The notes: a model not told the origin generated them from the sequence alone. DNA of 5,599 nt from Candidatus Nitrotoga sp. CP45 (GCA_943329165.2 CALQCV020000144.1:1-5599), one strand, 5' to 3'; numbered from the stretch's first letter, positions 1 to 4,997 are shown. Translations and numbers: made by a program.

Positions 1-257
1 ACAAAATTTTCAATTTGTTCTGCAACATCTTCTTGAACATCAGACCATTCAACAATGCTATATTTTTCGATGGCAATAAAATTTCCTGAGATATAAACAG
101 TCTTTACAAAAGGGAGATAAAATAATTGTTGCGCTAAAGGAGAATTTTTAGCCTCATCAATATTTTTGAACTCAAAGCTTTCATTTTGAGTTATAAATTC
201 GGGAAATTCAAATTTTACTATAGTTGGATTTTGAGTTTCTTTTATGCTGATTTTCAT
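1..257 (-). CDS. NifU/Nfu-family Fe-S scaffold protein, N-terminal part (cut by left edge)
   Basis: The reading frame opens with ATG at 257-255 and stays open for 85 codons to the window edge, so only the N-terminus is present. The protein begins MKISIKETQNPTIVKFEF. Residues 39-46 (SPLAQQLF) followed by a short strand with VKTVYISGNFIAIEK (about 51-65), then W71 and a downstream DVAEQI segment, match the Nfu N-terminal domain, where the same layout reads SPLA..LF...GV..V..G.DFITV.K..W. Family knowledge: Nfu proteins carry or transfer Fe-S clusters in the cytoplasm, using a C-terminal CxxC NifU domain that lies outside this window. No Shine-Dalgarno is visible. Two TAnnTTTG words lie 20-37 bases upstream. 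The fold assignment is fairly sure. Whether the full protein has one or more N-domains and keeps the cluster-binding cysteines cannot be seen. Confidence 0.82.
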   Translation of the reverse strand, partial: MKISIKETQNPTIVKFEFPEFITQNESFEFKNIDEAKNSPLAQQLFYLPFVKTVYISGNFIAIEKYSIVEWSDVQEDVAEQIENF

Positions 258-277
258 TTGGGACGTATATTTTTATG

Positions 278-294
278 CAAATTTAACAAAGTTA
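278..294 (-). promoter_or_regulatory. Two overlapping-region -7 boxes for the Nfu-like gene
   Basis: On the minus strand TAACTTTG (294-287) and TAAATTTG (285-278) both match the Bacteroidota -7 consensus TAnnTTTG and lie just upstream of the ATG at 257. A start a few bases after the second box would give a leader of roughly 15 bases. I found no TTG at the usual 17-23 base spacing for either box, so the promoter call rests on the -7 element only. Confidence 0.4.
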
Positions 295-309
295 TTTTCT
301 GTGAATAGC

Positions 310-317
310 TATATTTG
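310..317 (+). promoter_or_regulatory. Distal -7-like box upstream of the PorP/SprF gene
   Basis: TATATTTG matches TAnnTTTG on the plus strand. No TTG is found at standard spacing upstream. If used, it would give a leader of about 280 bases for the gene at 601. It overlaps the region upstream of the minus-strand boxes at 278-294, so the two directions could compete. It may be a chance match in AT-rich DNA. Confidence 0.22.
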
Positions 318-422
318 GACAATTAAACAATTAATTAACATTTTGCGGGATTTTAGAGGTTAAAACCTTTGTGTATAATTCTTTTCCCAATAGGAAAAGG
401 GAGTAATGATAATTGAATATTG

Positions 423-450
423 TTGTAATAGATGGAATAACTTATTACAA
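423..450. promoter_or_regulatory. Perfect 8-bp dyad, operator-like
   Basis: TTGTAATA (423-430) and TATTACAA (443-450) are exact reverse complements separated by 12 bases. The half-site centres are 20 bp apart, about two helical turns, as expected for a dimeric regulator. The dyad ends seven bases before the TATATTTG box at 458-465, so it covers the place where a -33 element would be. It has no following T-run, so it is not a terminator. The regulator is unknown. Chance occurrence in AT-rich DNA is possible. Confidence 0.35.
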
Positions 451-457
451 AAATTTA

Positions 458-465
458 TATATTTG
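458..465 (+). promoter_or_regulatory. Candidate -7 box for the PorP/SprF gene
   Basis: TATATTTG matches the Bacteroidota -7 consensus TAnnTTTG. A start about six bases downstream would give a leader of about 130 bases containing the hairpin at 489-529. No TTG is present 17-23 bases upstream. The dyad at 423-450 occupies that position instead, which would fit an activator-dependent or repressed promoter. Confidence 0.35.
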
Positions 466-488
466 AAAGCCGTGTTAAATTAATAAAC

Positions 489-529
489 TAAATCAGTTGA
501 AAAACAGTAAACATGGAGCAACTGGTTTA
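489..529 (+). promoter_or_regulatory. Leader hairpin upstream of the PorP/SprF gene
   Basis: TAAATCAGTTG (489-499) pairs with CAACTGGTTTA (519-529) over 11 bp with one T-G wobble and a 19-base A-rich loop. There is no T-run after it, so it is not a terminator. It lies about 70 bases before the start codon and would be inside the transcript if the box at 458-465 is the promoter. A role in mRNA stability, translation control or protein binding is inference. Confidence 0.35.
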
Positions 530-600
530 ATAGTAAGTATATATAAGATCTTGCGTCATAACATTTAGAGCCCATTTCTCATTAACAAATATAGTTAACA

Positions 601-1599
601 ATGAATTTTAGAAAGATTTATTTAGTAGCACTGCTAATAGTAGCACAATTTTCACATTCACAAGAAGGATTGCCGGTGTATTCTGATTATTTATCCGATA
701 ATTACTACTTGCTCCACCCTTCAATGGCAGGAGCTGCAAATTGCGCAAAATTAAGACTAACAGCAAGACAACAATGGTTGGGGCAAAAGGACGCTCCAGC
801 TCTGCAAACATTGAGTTATAACGGAGCTTTAGGAGAAAAATCTGGAGGTGGAATTATCGTTTTTAATGATAAAAATGGTTATCATTCTCAAACAGGGATG
901 AAATTGGCCTATGCGCACCATATTATGTTTTCACGTGATAATATTGATTTAAATCAATTGTCTTTTGGAATGAGTGCTGGTTTTATTCAAAGTAATTTGG
1001 ATGAAAGCACATTTTACGATAACAATCCTAGTTTTGATCCTGTAATTTTTGGTTCAATTCAAAAGTCAACTTATTTTAATCTAGATATTGGAGCTTCTTA
1101 TAATTTTCTTGATTTCTATGTTCATGCCACCGTCAAAAACGCATTGGCTAGTGAAAGAAAGTTATATACGGATAGTGAACCTGTAAATTTGAGAAGATTT
1201 ATTTTAAATGCTGGTTATACTTTTGGTGATACTGAACAAATTCTATGGGAACCTTCATTTATGTTTCAACTGGTTACCTTAACTCAAGAAAAAACGGTTG
1301 ATTTAAACATTAAAGCTTATAAAGACTTAGATTTTGGAAGATTATGGGGTGGACTTTCATACAGAAGAAGTCTAGATGGTGCTCAATATGTTCAAGGGAA
1401 TGGTAAAGCGGTTCAAAAGTTGCAATACGTAACACCAATTGTTGGTGTTAACTTTAAAAATTATGTGTTTTCATATACCTATTCACATGTAGTAGGGGAT
1501 GTTAAATTTGATTCAGGCGGATTTCACCAATTAACTTTAGGGCTTAATTTGTTCTGTAAAGCAGAGAAATACCACTGTAATTGTCCTGCTATTAATTAA
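601..1599 (+). CDS. PorP/SprF-family type IX secretion system membrane protein
   Basis: The product has 332 residues. Residues 1-20 form a signal peptide (K5 near the start, hydrophobic 7-17, cleavage probably after SHS, leaving QEGLPVYSDY at the mature end). The segment YSDYLSDNYYLLHPSMAGA (27-45) is the typical PorP/SprF opening. The rest alternates short amphipathic strands and turns (GMSAGFIQS, YFNLDIGASYNF, LSYRRSLDGAQY, VGVNFKNYVFSYTYSH, FHQLTLGLNLF), as in an outer-membrane beta-barrel of about this length. Family knowledge: PorP/SprF proteins act in the outer membrane in secretion or surface attachment of type IX substrates, and SprF is needed for the SprB adhesin of F. johnsoniae. 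No large adhesin gene is adjacent here, so the substrate is unknown. Mature cysteines are C48, C319, C326 and C328, three of them in the tail ending CNCPAIN. The start is supported by the signal peptide. No Shine-Dalgarno is seen. Confidence 0.9.
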   Translation: MNFRKIYLVALLIVAQFSHSQEGLPVYSDYLSDNYYLLHPSMAGAANCAKLRLTARQQWLGQKDAPALQTLSYNGALGEKSGGGIIVFNDKNGYHSQTGMKLAYAHHIMFSRDNIDLNQLSFGMSAGFIQSNLDESTFYDNNPSFDPVIFGSIQKSTYFNLDIGASYNFLDFYVHATVKNALASERKLYTDSEPVNLRRFILNAGYTFGDTEQILWEPSFMFQLVTLTQEKTVDLNIKAYKDLDFGRLWGGLSYRRSLDGAQYVQGNGKAVQKLQYVTPIVGVNFKNYVFSYTYSHVVGDVKFDSGGFHQLTLGLNLFCKAEKYHCNCPAIN

Positions 1600-1609
1600 T
1601 ACAATTAAC

Positions 1610-1637
1610 TGTCCCGATTTATCGGGACAATTTTTTT
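1610..1637 (+). terminator. Intrinsic terminator after the PorP/SprF gene
   Basis: TGTCCCGA (1610-1617) pairs perfectly with TCGGGACA (1622-1629) around a TTTA loop and is followed by one A and seven Ts (1631-1637). This is a textbook plus-strand terminator 10 bases after the stop codon. Unusually, the T-run ends only three bases before the ATG of the next gene, so the downstream gene has no room for a separate leader. Confidence 0.88.
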
Positions 1638-1640
1638 ACT

Positions 1641-2156
1641 ATGATACTAAAAGCTGTAAACGGTAAAAGCCCACAAATTTCCGAAGATTGTTTTGTGGCT
1701 GAAAATGCAACCATTGTTGGTGATGTTGTTTTGGGGAAATCGTGCAGTGTTTGGTTCAATGCTGTTATTCGTGGCGATGTTCACTATATAAAAATAGGTG
1801 ACAAGGTTAACATTCAGGATGGAGCAATAATTCATTGCACGTATCAAAAGCATCCAACGGAAATTGGCAACAACGTTTCTATTGGTCATAATGCAATTGT
1901 TCATGGATGTAAAATTCATGACAATGTACTAATTGGAATGGGCGCCATTGTGATGGATAATTGTGTGATTGAAAGCAATTCAATTATTGCCGCAGGAGCT
2001 GTGGTTACACAAAACACTGTAGTTGAATCGGGGACGATTTATGCGGGAATTCCAGCCAAGAAAGTAAAAGACATTGACCAATCTGATTTTGCAGGAGAAA
2101 TAGAGCGGATTTCCAATAATTACGTTATGTATTCCAGTTGGTTTAAAGAAGAGTAA
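1641..2156 (+). CDS. Gamma-class carbonic anhydrase family protein (left-handed beta-helix hexapeptide protein)
   Basis: The 171-residue product is a hexapeptide-repeat protein of the YrdA/PaaY/CamH type, of normal length and cytoplasmic (no signal peptide). Repeats run from about residue 18 to 140 (for example ATIVGDVVLG, VSIGHNAIVHG, VLIGMGAIVMD, SIIAAGAVV), followed by the usual YAGIPAKKVKDI and a C-terminal helix. Counterparts of the archaeal Cam active site are R44, D46, N57, Q59 and D60, with metal-binding H65, H83 and H88; the last two keep the five-residue spacing. Cam's proton-shuttle glutamate position next to R-x-D is V47, and the acidic loop is missing, so reversible CO2 hydration is plausible but unproven. 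Many relatives have no measured activity. The start fits the family (MxxKAVNGKxPxI). The gene follows the PorP/SprF gene by 41 bases with a terminator between, so expression may depend on read-through. Confidence 0.88.
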   Translation: MILKAVNGKSPQISEDCFVAENATIVGDVVLGKSCSVWFNAVIRGDVHYIKIGDKVNIQDGAIIHCTYQKHPTEIGNNVSIGHNAIVHGCKIHDNVLIGMGAIVMDNCVIESNSIIAAGAVVTQNTVVESGTIYAGIPAKKVKDIDQSDFAGEIERISNNYVMYSSWFKEE

Positions 2157-2178
2157 AGGAAGCTTTTAGTTTAAGTCT

Positions 2179-2276
2179 AGCCCCGATGGGAGTGAAAATC
2201 CTTTTTATTGTTTTGTATTTCGGCAAGCTCAGTGTGTGACAAAAACAATAAAAAGATTGCGGCGGAGAGCGGGAAC
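2179..2276. repeat. Structured intergenic repeat, possibly a Flavo-1-like RNA element
   Basis: Between the convergent genes a long imperfect stem-loop is visible. CTTTTTATTGTTTT (2201-2214) pairs perfectly with AAAACAATAAAAAG (2242-2255). Below it AAT/ATT pairs past one bulged C. After an internal loop rich in GA (GATGGGAGTGA opposite GGCGGAGAG) CCCG (2182-2185) pairs with CGGG (2270-2273). The layout AGCCCCGAT...GAAAATCC...GATTG.(A/G)GCGGA.AGCGGGA is one I remember as recurring between flavobacterial genes and as resembling the Flavo-1 RNA motif. That identity is from memory and not checked. The strand given by this consensus is plus. The 27-base apical loop contains CGGCAAGCTCAGTGTG, itself like a common short repeat. 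Confidence 0.55.
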
Positions 2277-2360
2277 ATACTTGCTGAAAAAGGGAATGGT
2301 GTGCTTCAAATAATAAAAGAATGCCGAATGTCCACTGGACTTTCTCCTCTTAATATCAAA
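2277..2360. other. Remaining convergent spacer before the murI stop
   Basis: This tail of the intergenic region has no convincing ORF. The only structure I see is the short dyad GTCC-ACT-GGAC at 2330-2340, followed on the plus strand by a pyrimidine run (TTTCTCCTCTT). It could be a weak terminator for one of the two convergent genes but the stem has only four pairs, so no confident terminator is called for either gene. Confidence 0.3.
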
Positions 2361-3140
2361 TTAAAAATCTTTTCTGATAACGTTATACTTATTATTTAAA
2401 ATATCGTTCAATACTTTTGGGTCTGAATTAGAGTAGAAAATGGCTTTAGCATTATTCTTTTCATTATTCAACTCGTTTCTTTCTGATAGAACATTTTTTG
2501 TTTGACGTGCAACCGCTTCTCCGGAATCAATGATTTTAATTTCTTTTGGGAGTATTTTTTTTATTTGTGGAATCAAATAGGGATAATGACTGCAACCCAA
2601 TACCAAATAATCAATATTAGCAGCTATCATAGGTTCTAAATAGAAATGAAGCAATTCGTTCATTTCGGGCGAATTTATCGCGCCATTTTCAATTAGCGGA
2701 ACTAAACCGTGACCAATTTGTTCAATGATTTTGGTGTCATGAAATTTCTGAGCCGTTTGATGAAACAATTCACTGTTCAATGTCCCTTGCGTTGCCAATA
2801 TTCCGATAACGTGTTTTTGAGAATTAATGGCCGCTGGTTTAATGGCTGGCTCAATGCCGATGAATGGAACATCATATTTTGATCTTAGTTCTTTAATAGC
2901 ATTGGTCGTTGCTGTATTGCAGGCAACCACTATTATTTTGGCATTTTGATTCAAAAGGAGCTCTGTATTTTTAATGCTTAGGGCAATGATTTCCTCTTTT
3001 GATTTTTGACCATAAGGAGCATTTTTACTATCGGCAAGATAAATAGTGTCTTCATATGGAAGTAAATTGTGAATGGCATACCAAATGGATGTTCCCCCAA
3101 TTCCCGAATCAAAAAGCCCTATAGGATTATTATTTTCCAT
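2361..3140 (-). CDS. murI: Glutamate racemase
   Basis: The 259-residue product interconverts L- and D-glutamate in the cytoplasm, supplying D-Glu for peptidoglycan. Diagnostic motifs occur in order: IGLFDSGIGGTS (7-18), LADSKNAPYG (35-44), the first catalytic cysteine C74 in VVACNTAT, GIEPAIKPA (95-103), GILATQGTL (113-121), GLVPLIENG (145-153) and the second catalytic cysteine C183 in LGCSHYP with H185. Most family members have Thr where S184 sits; this is conservative. D11/S12 and both cysteines are intact, so the enzyme should be active. The start is fixed because the first beta strand begins at residue 6. Upstream, a strong terminator ends 12 bases before the ATG and the intervening bases contain TACTTTTG, so murI is either read through from the ompH genes or has its own promoter with almost no leader. 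No Shine-Dalgarno is visible. Confidence 0.96.
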   Translation of the reverse strand: MENNNPIGLFDSGIGGTSIWYAIHNLLPYEDTIYLADSKNAPYGQKSKEEIIALSIKNTELLLNQNAKIIVVACNTATTNAIKELRSKYDVPFIGIEPAIKPAAINSQKHVIGILATQGTLNSELFHQTAQKFHDTKIIEQIGHGLVPLIENGAINSPEMNELLHFYLEPMIAANIDYLVLGCSHYPYLIPQIKKILPKEIKIIDSGEAVARQTKNVLSERNELNNEKNNAKAIFYSNSDPKVLNDILNNKYNVIRKDF

Positions 3141-3145
3141 AAAAA

Positions 3146-3153
3146 CAAAAGTA
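3146..3153 (-). promoter_or_regulatory. Candidate murI -7 box next to the start codon
   Basis: TACTTTTG on the minus strand matches TAnnTTTG exactly, with its last base five bases before the murI ATG. Initiation at the usual distance would be at or near the ATG, giving a leaderless message. The nearest upstream TTTG (3170-3167) is 13 bases away, shorter than the usual 17-23, so support is partial. Its first base is also the last T of the terminator tract. Confidence 0.3.
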
Positions 3154-3197
3154 AAAAAAAACTGCTCAAATCCCGAAACTTTGGGAGAGCAGTTTTT
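3153..3197 (-). terminator. Nested intrinsic terminator after the ompH genes
   Basis: GAGCAGTTTTT/AAAAACTGCTC form a perfect 11-bp stem (3187-3197 with 3157-3167), and inside it TCCC (3171-3174) pairs with GGGA (3183-3186). Read on the minus strand the stem runs into nine consecutive Ts (3161-3153). It lies 20 bases after the stop of the short ompH gene and probably ends the bamA-ompH-ompH transcript. The plus strand has only five Ts, all inside the stem, so it should act mainly in the minus direction. Confidence 0.88.
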
Positions 3198-3217
3198 AAT
3201 AGTATTATGATTTTATA

Positions 3218-3718
3218 TTAAAACCCTAAATCTTTTTTAACATCAGCAGTTAAATCTGGACCATCTGCTAAAAGTAGATCAGCAAGGTTTAAAACATATT
3301 GGTATCCTTTATCTTTTCCAACTTTTGCAATCGAAGCTTTGATTTTATCCATTAAAGGTTTCACCATATCAGCTTCTTTCTTTTGTAATTCTTTTTGTGC
3401 ATTGTCTCTGTAATCAGTAATACGTTTAACTAAGTCTTGTACTTCTGTTTGACGTGTAGCATTAACAGCATCTCCAACAGTTGCAGCTTCTTGGTCGTAT
3501 TTTTTAATTTTGTTTTGATACTCCTCAGCCATTGTTTTGTATTCCGCATCGTAAGTTCCGCTCAATTTTTCTAATTGTTTTTGAGCGTCAAGCATCGCGG
3601 GCATTTTAGAAATTAGGTCATTTACATCTACATGTGCCGTTTTAGCTTGTGCATTGATGGTGTAACTAGTTCCTAAACACAACACAGTAGCTAGTAGTAA
3701 TGATTTCAATCGTTTCAT
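3218..3718 (-). CDS. ompH: OmpH/Skp-family periplasmic chaperone (standard length)
   Basis: The product has 166 residues, the normal Skp size. Residues 1-23 are a signal peptide (MKRLK, hydrophobic 7-16, cleavage near INA-QA). After it come a beta strand (TAHVDVNDLISKMP, 27-40), two long charged helices that form the coiled-coil tentacles (about 41-125), and a return strand KGYQYVLN followed by the ending GPDLTADVKKDLGF. Family knowledge: Skp trimers hold unfolded outer-membrane proteins in the periplasm and pass them to BamA. This agrees with the upstream genes, the longer ompH and bamA, on the same strand. The gap to the longer ompH is 40 bases of very AT-rich sequence with no Shine-Dalgarno and no clear promoter, and a terminator follows, so it is likely the last gene of that operon. 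Confidence 0.92.
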   Translation of the reverse strand: MKRLKSLLLATVLCLGTSYTINAQAKTAHVDVNDLISKMPAMLDAQKQLEKLSGTYDAEYKTMAEEYQNKIKKYDQEAATVGDAVNATRQTEVQDLVKRITDYRDNAQKELQKKEADMVKPLMDKIKASIAKVGKDKGYQYVLNLADLLLADGPDLTADVKKDLGF

Positions 3719-3758
3719 TTTAAAAAGTATTAATTAATTATTTATTGTTATTATTATG

Positions 3759-4961
3759 TTATTCTGTTTTTGGTTTATTTTTTGCGTCTTCTTTTGCTTT
3801 TTTAGCCGCTTCTCTATCTTCTAGAATTTTTTTCTTTTTGTCTTCCAACGCTTTTTTTCTGTCTTCTAACAATTTTGCTTTTGCAACAGCTTTAGCGGCT
3901 TTAGGATCAATAGCTGTTGAATCACTATATACTGAATCAGTTGCTTTGTTTGCTTCAGCTGGTGTTGCTGTTTTTTCGTCAACAGCGATGTCTTTAACAG
4001 GAACCGTGCCAGTTTTTTTGGCGTTTTTGGCCTCTAACAATTCAGCTCTTTTTGCTGCTTGTTCAGCTTTTTTAGCATCAGCTGCAATTTTTCTATCTTC
4101 TAAAAGTTTTGCTCTCGCAGCAGCTTTTGCTTCGTTACTATTTAAAACAGCTGTTGAATCTGTTGTTTTTGAATTGGTTTCTGCTGTTGTTGTGCTATTA
4201 TTAGGTTTTTTACCATTTTTCAGATCCAACAATTCCTGTCGTTTTGCTGCTTGTTCAACTTTCTTAGCTTCTGCAGCTGCTTTTTTATCAGCAGCTAGTT
4301 GTTCTCTTGCTTTCTTTTTCTCTTCGAGTACCTTTTTACGAGCTTCCAAGGATGGGTTAGCATCATTGGCCGCATCTTCCAATTCATCTTTTGCTTCCTG
4401 AGCTTTAACTTGTTTTGTGCTCATCTGCTCTCTTTTCTCTGCTCTTGTAATAACTCGTAAAACTTGGTCACTTATATCATATCTTTTAGCAGAAAAAAGC
4501 ATGGTTAGATCAGAAGCTTTATCAAAAACAAAGTCGTATTTTTTTGCTTCTGCAATATCTTGAACAGCAGTAAAAACTTGATCTTGAATTGGTTTTACCA
4601 AAACCGCTTTTTGGGTGATTAAATCACCATTTGGTCCAAACTTTTTTTGTTGAAAGTCTAAAAGTTCTGTTTCTTGAAATTTTATTTCTTCATCACGTTC
4701 GTCTATTAACTCTGCGGTCAATAGGGCTCTTTCGGTTTTTAAGGCATCTTTTAATTTTGCAATTTCAATTTTTTTGGCTTCAATATCTTGTTTCCACTTT
4801 TGTGCTTTTTGCTCTAACTGACTTTTTGCTTCACTATAATCTGGGACATTTTGTAGAATATATTCCATGTCTATATACCCAATTTTAACACTTTTAGATT
4901 GTGCATTCGTCTGATATACAGCAGATAAAACTAGAATTGATATTAAAATATATTTTTTCAT
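3759..4961 (-). CDS. ompH: OmpH/Skp-family periplasmic protein with long repetitive charged tail
   Basis: The product has 400 residues, more than twice the usual Skp length. Residues 1-20 are a signal peptide (MKKYILISILVLSAVYQTNA before QS). Residues 24-172 are a complete OmpH/Skp domain: strand VKIGYIDMEYILQNVP, two long coiled-coil helices, then KYDFVFDKASDLTMLFS and a conserved DISDQVLRVI. From about 175 to the end the protein is Lys/Glu/Ala-rich and predicted helical. It has three related blocks (about 201-252, 278-316 and 355-396), each with LLE(D/E) or LED(R/K) words, separated by Ser/Thr/Asp-rich linkers (253-277 and 317-352). The linkers contain DST at 268-270, DSV at 342-344 and DST at 347-349, which fit the Bacteroidota O-glycosylation sequon D(S/T)(A/I/L/M/T/V). 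It follows bamA by 36 bases, consistent with a role in barrel assembly. The tail's function is unknown; a single alpha-helix spacer or binding to peptidoglycan or partners is speculation. Confidence 0.9.
   Translation of the reverse strand: MKKYILISILVLSAVYQTNAQSKSVKIGYIDMEYILQNVPDYSEAKSQLEQKAQKWKQDIEAKKIEIAKLKDALKTERALLTAELIDERDEEIKFQETELLDFQQKKFGPNGDLITQKAVLVKPIQDQVFTAVQDIAEAKKYDFVFDKASDLTMLFSAKRYDISDQVLRVITRAEKREQMSTKQVKAQEAKDELEDAANDANPSLEARKKVLEEKKKAREQLAADKKAAAEAKKVEQAAKRQELLDLKNGKKPNNSTTTAETNSKTTDSTAVLNSNEAKAAARAKLLEDRKIAADAKKAEQAAKRAELLEAKNAKKTGTVPVKDIAVDEKTATPAEANKATDSVYSDSTAIDPKAAKAVAKAKLLEDRKKALEDKKKKILEDREAAKKAKEDAKNKPKTE
3804..4361 (-). repeat. Degenerate repeat blocks encoding the charged tail of the long OmpH
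   Basis: Three in-frame blocks at about 4361-4206, 4130-4014 and 3899-3804 encode similar Ala/Lys/Glu helices. Blocks 2 and 3 share AKLLEDRK and are preceded by DSTA (269-271 region and 347-350), so the duplicated unit includes the linker end. Blocks 1 and 2 share KK-x-EQAAKR-x-ELL. At DNA level the copies are diverged, which suggests old duplications rather than recent slippage. Confidence 0.7.
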
Positions 4962-4988
4962 TCTTAATATGATTTAGAAATATTGTAC

Positions 4989-4996
4989 CAAATATA
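4989..4996 (-). promoter_or_regulatory. Possible internal -7 box between bamA and the long ompH
   Basis: TATATTTG on the minus strand (4996-4989) matches TAnnTTTG and begins one base after the bamA stop codon. A TTG (5014-5012) lies 15 bases upstream inside the end of bamA, slightly short of the usual 17-23. It could let the ompH genes be transcribed apart from bamA. Read-through from the upstream operon remains the simpler default. Confidence 0.3.
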
Positions 4997-4997
4997 A

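Larger units (their letters stand above)
258..600. other. Divergent intergenic regulatory region
   Basis: This gene-free stretch lies between the Nfu-like gene (minus) and the PorP/SprF gene (plus). It holds two TAnnTTTG words on the minus strand (278-285 and 287-294), two identical TATATTTG words on the plus strand (310-317 and 458-465), a 7-bp inverted repeat (381-387 with 393-399, 5-base loop), a perfect 8-bp dyad (423-430 with 443-450) and an 11-bp hairpin (489-499 with 519-529). I see no tRNA, no terminator with a T-run and no convincing ORF. A five-codon ATG...TAA at 513-530 is too short to support. Confidence 0.7.

Noticed and set aside
381..399. CTTTTCC/GGAAAAG hairpin as a terminator for a gene in the intergenic region
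   Set aside because: The stem is only seven bp, is not followed by a T-run on either strand and no gene ends nearby.
513..530. Five-codon leader peptide MEQLV overlapping the leader hairpin
   Set aside because: It is too short and has no ribosome-binding signal or regulatory codon run; such frames are expected by chance.
608..811. Open frame of 67 codons on the minus strand
   Set aside because: It is antisense to the signal peptide region of the PorP/SprF gene, which is clearly the real coding frame.
1647..1919. Open frame of 90 codons on the minus strand
   Set aside because: It is antisense to the hexapeptide repeats of the gamma-CA gene; the regular repeats keep the frame open by chance.
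2208..2399. Open frame of 63 codons on the plus strand
   Set aside because: It overlaps the stem-loop element and the end of murI, has no recognisable domain and no start signals; it is a chance frame.
3745..4401. Open frame of 218 codons on the plus strand, rich in Ser, Ala, Phe and Leu
   Set aside because: It is antisense to the Lys/Glu/Ala-rich tail of the long OmpH; the codon bias of that tail keeps the opposite strand open and gives a false membrane-like protein.
4631..4888. Open frame of 85 codons on the plus strand
   Set aside because: It lies wholly inside the Skp domain of the long OmpH in antisense and has no family features.
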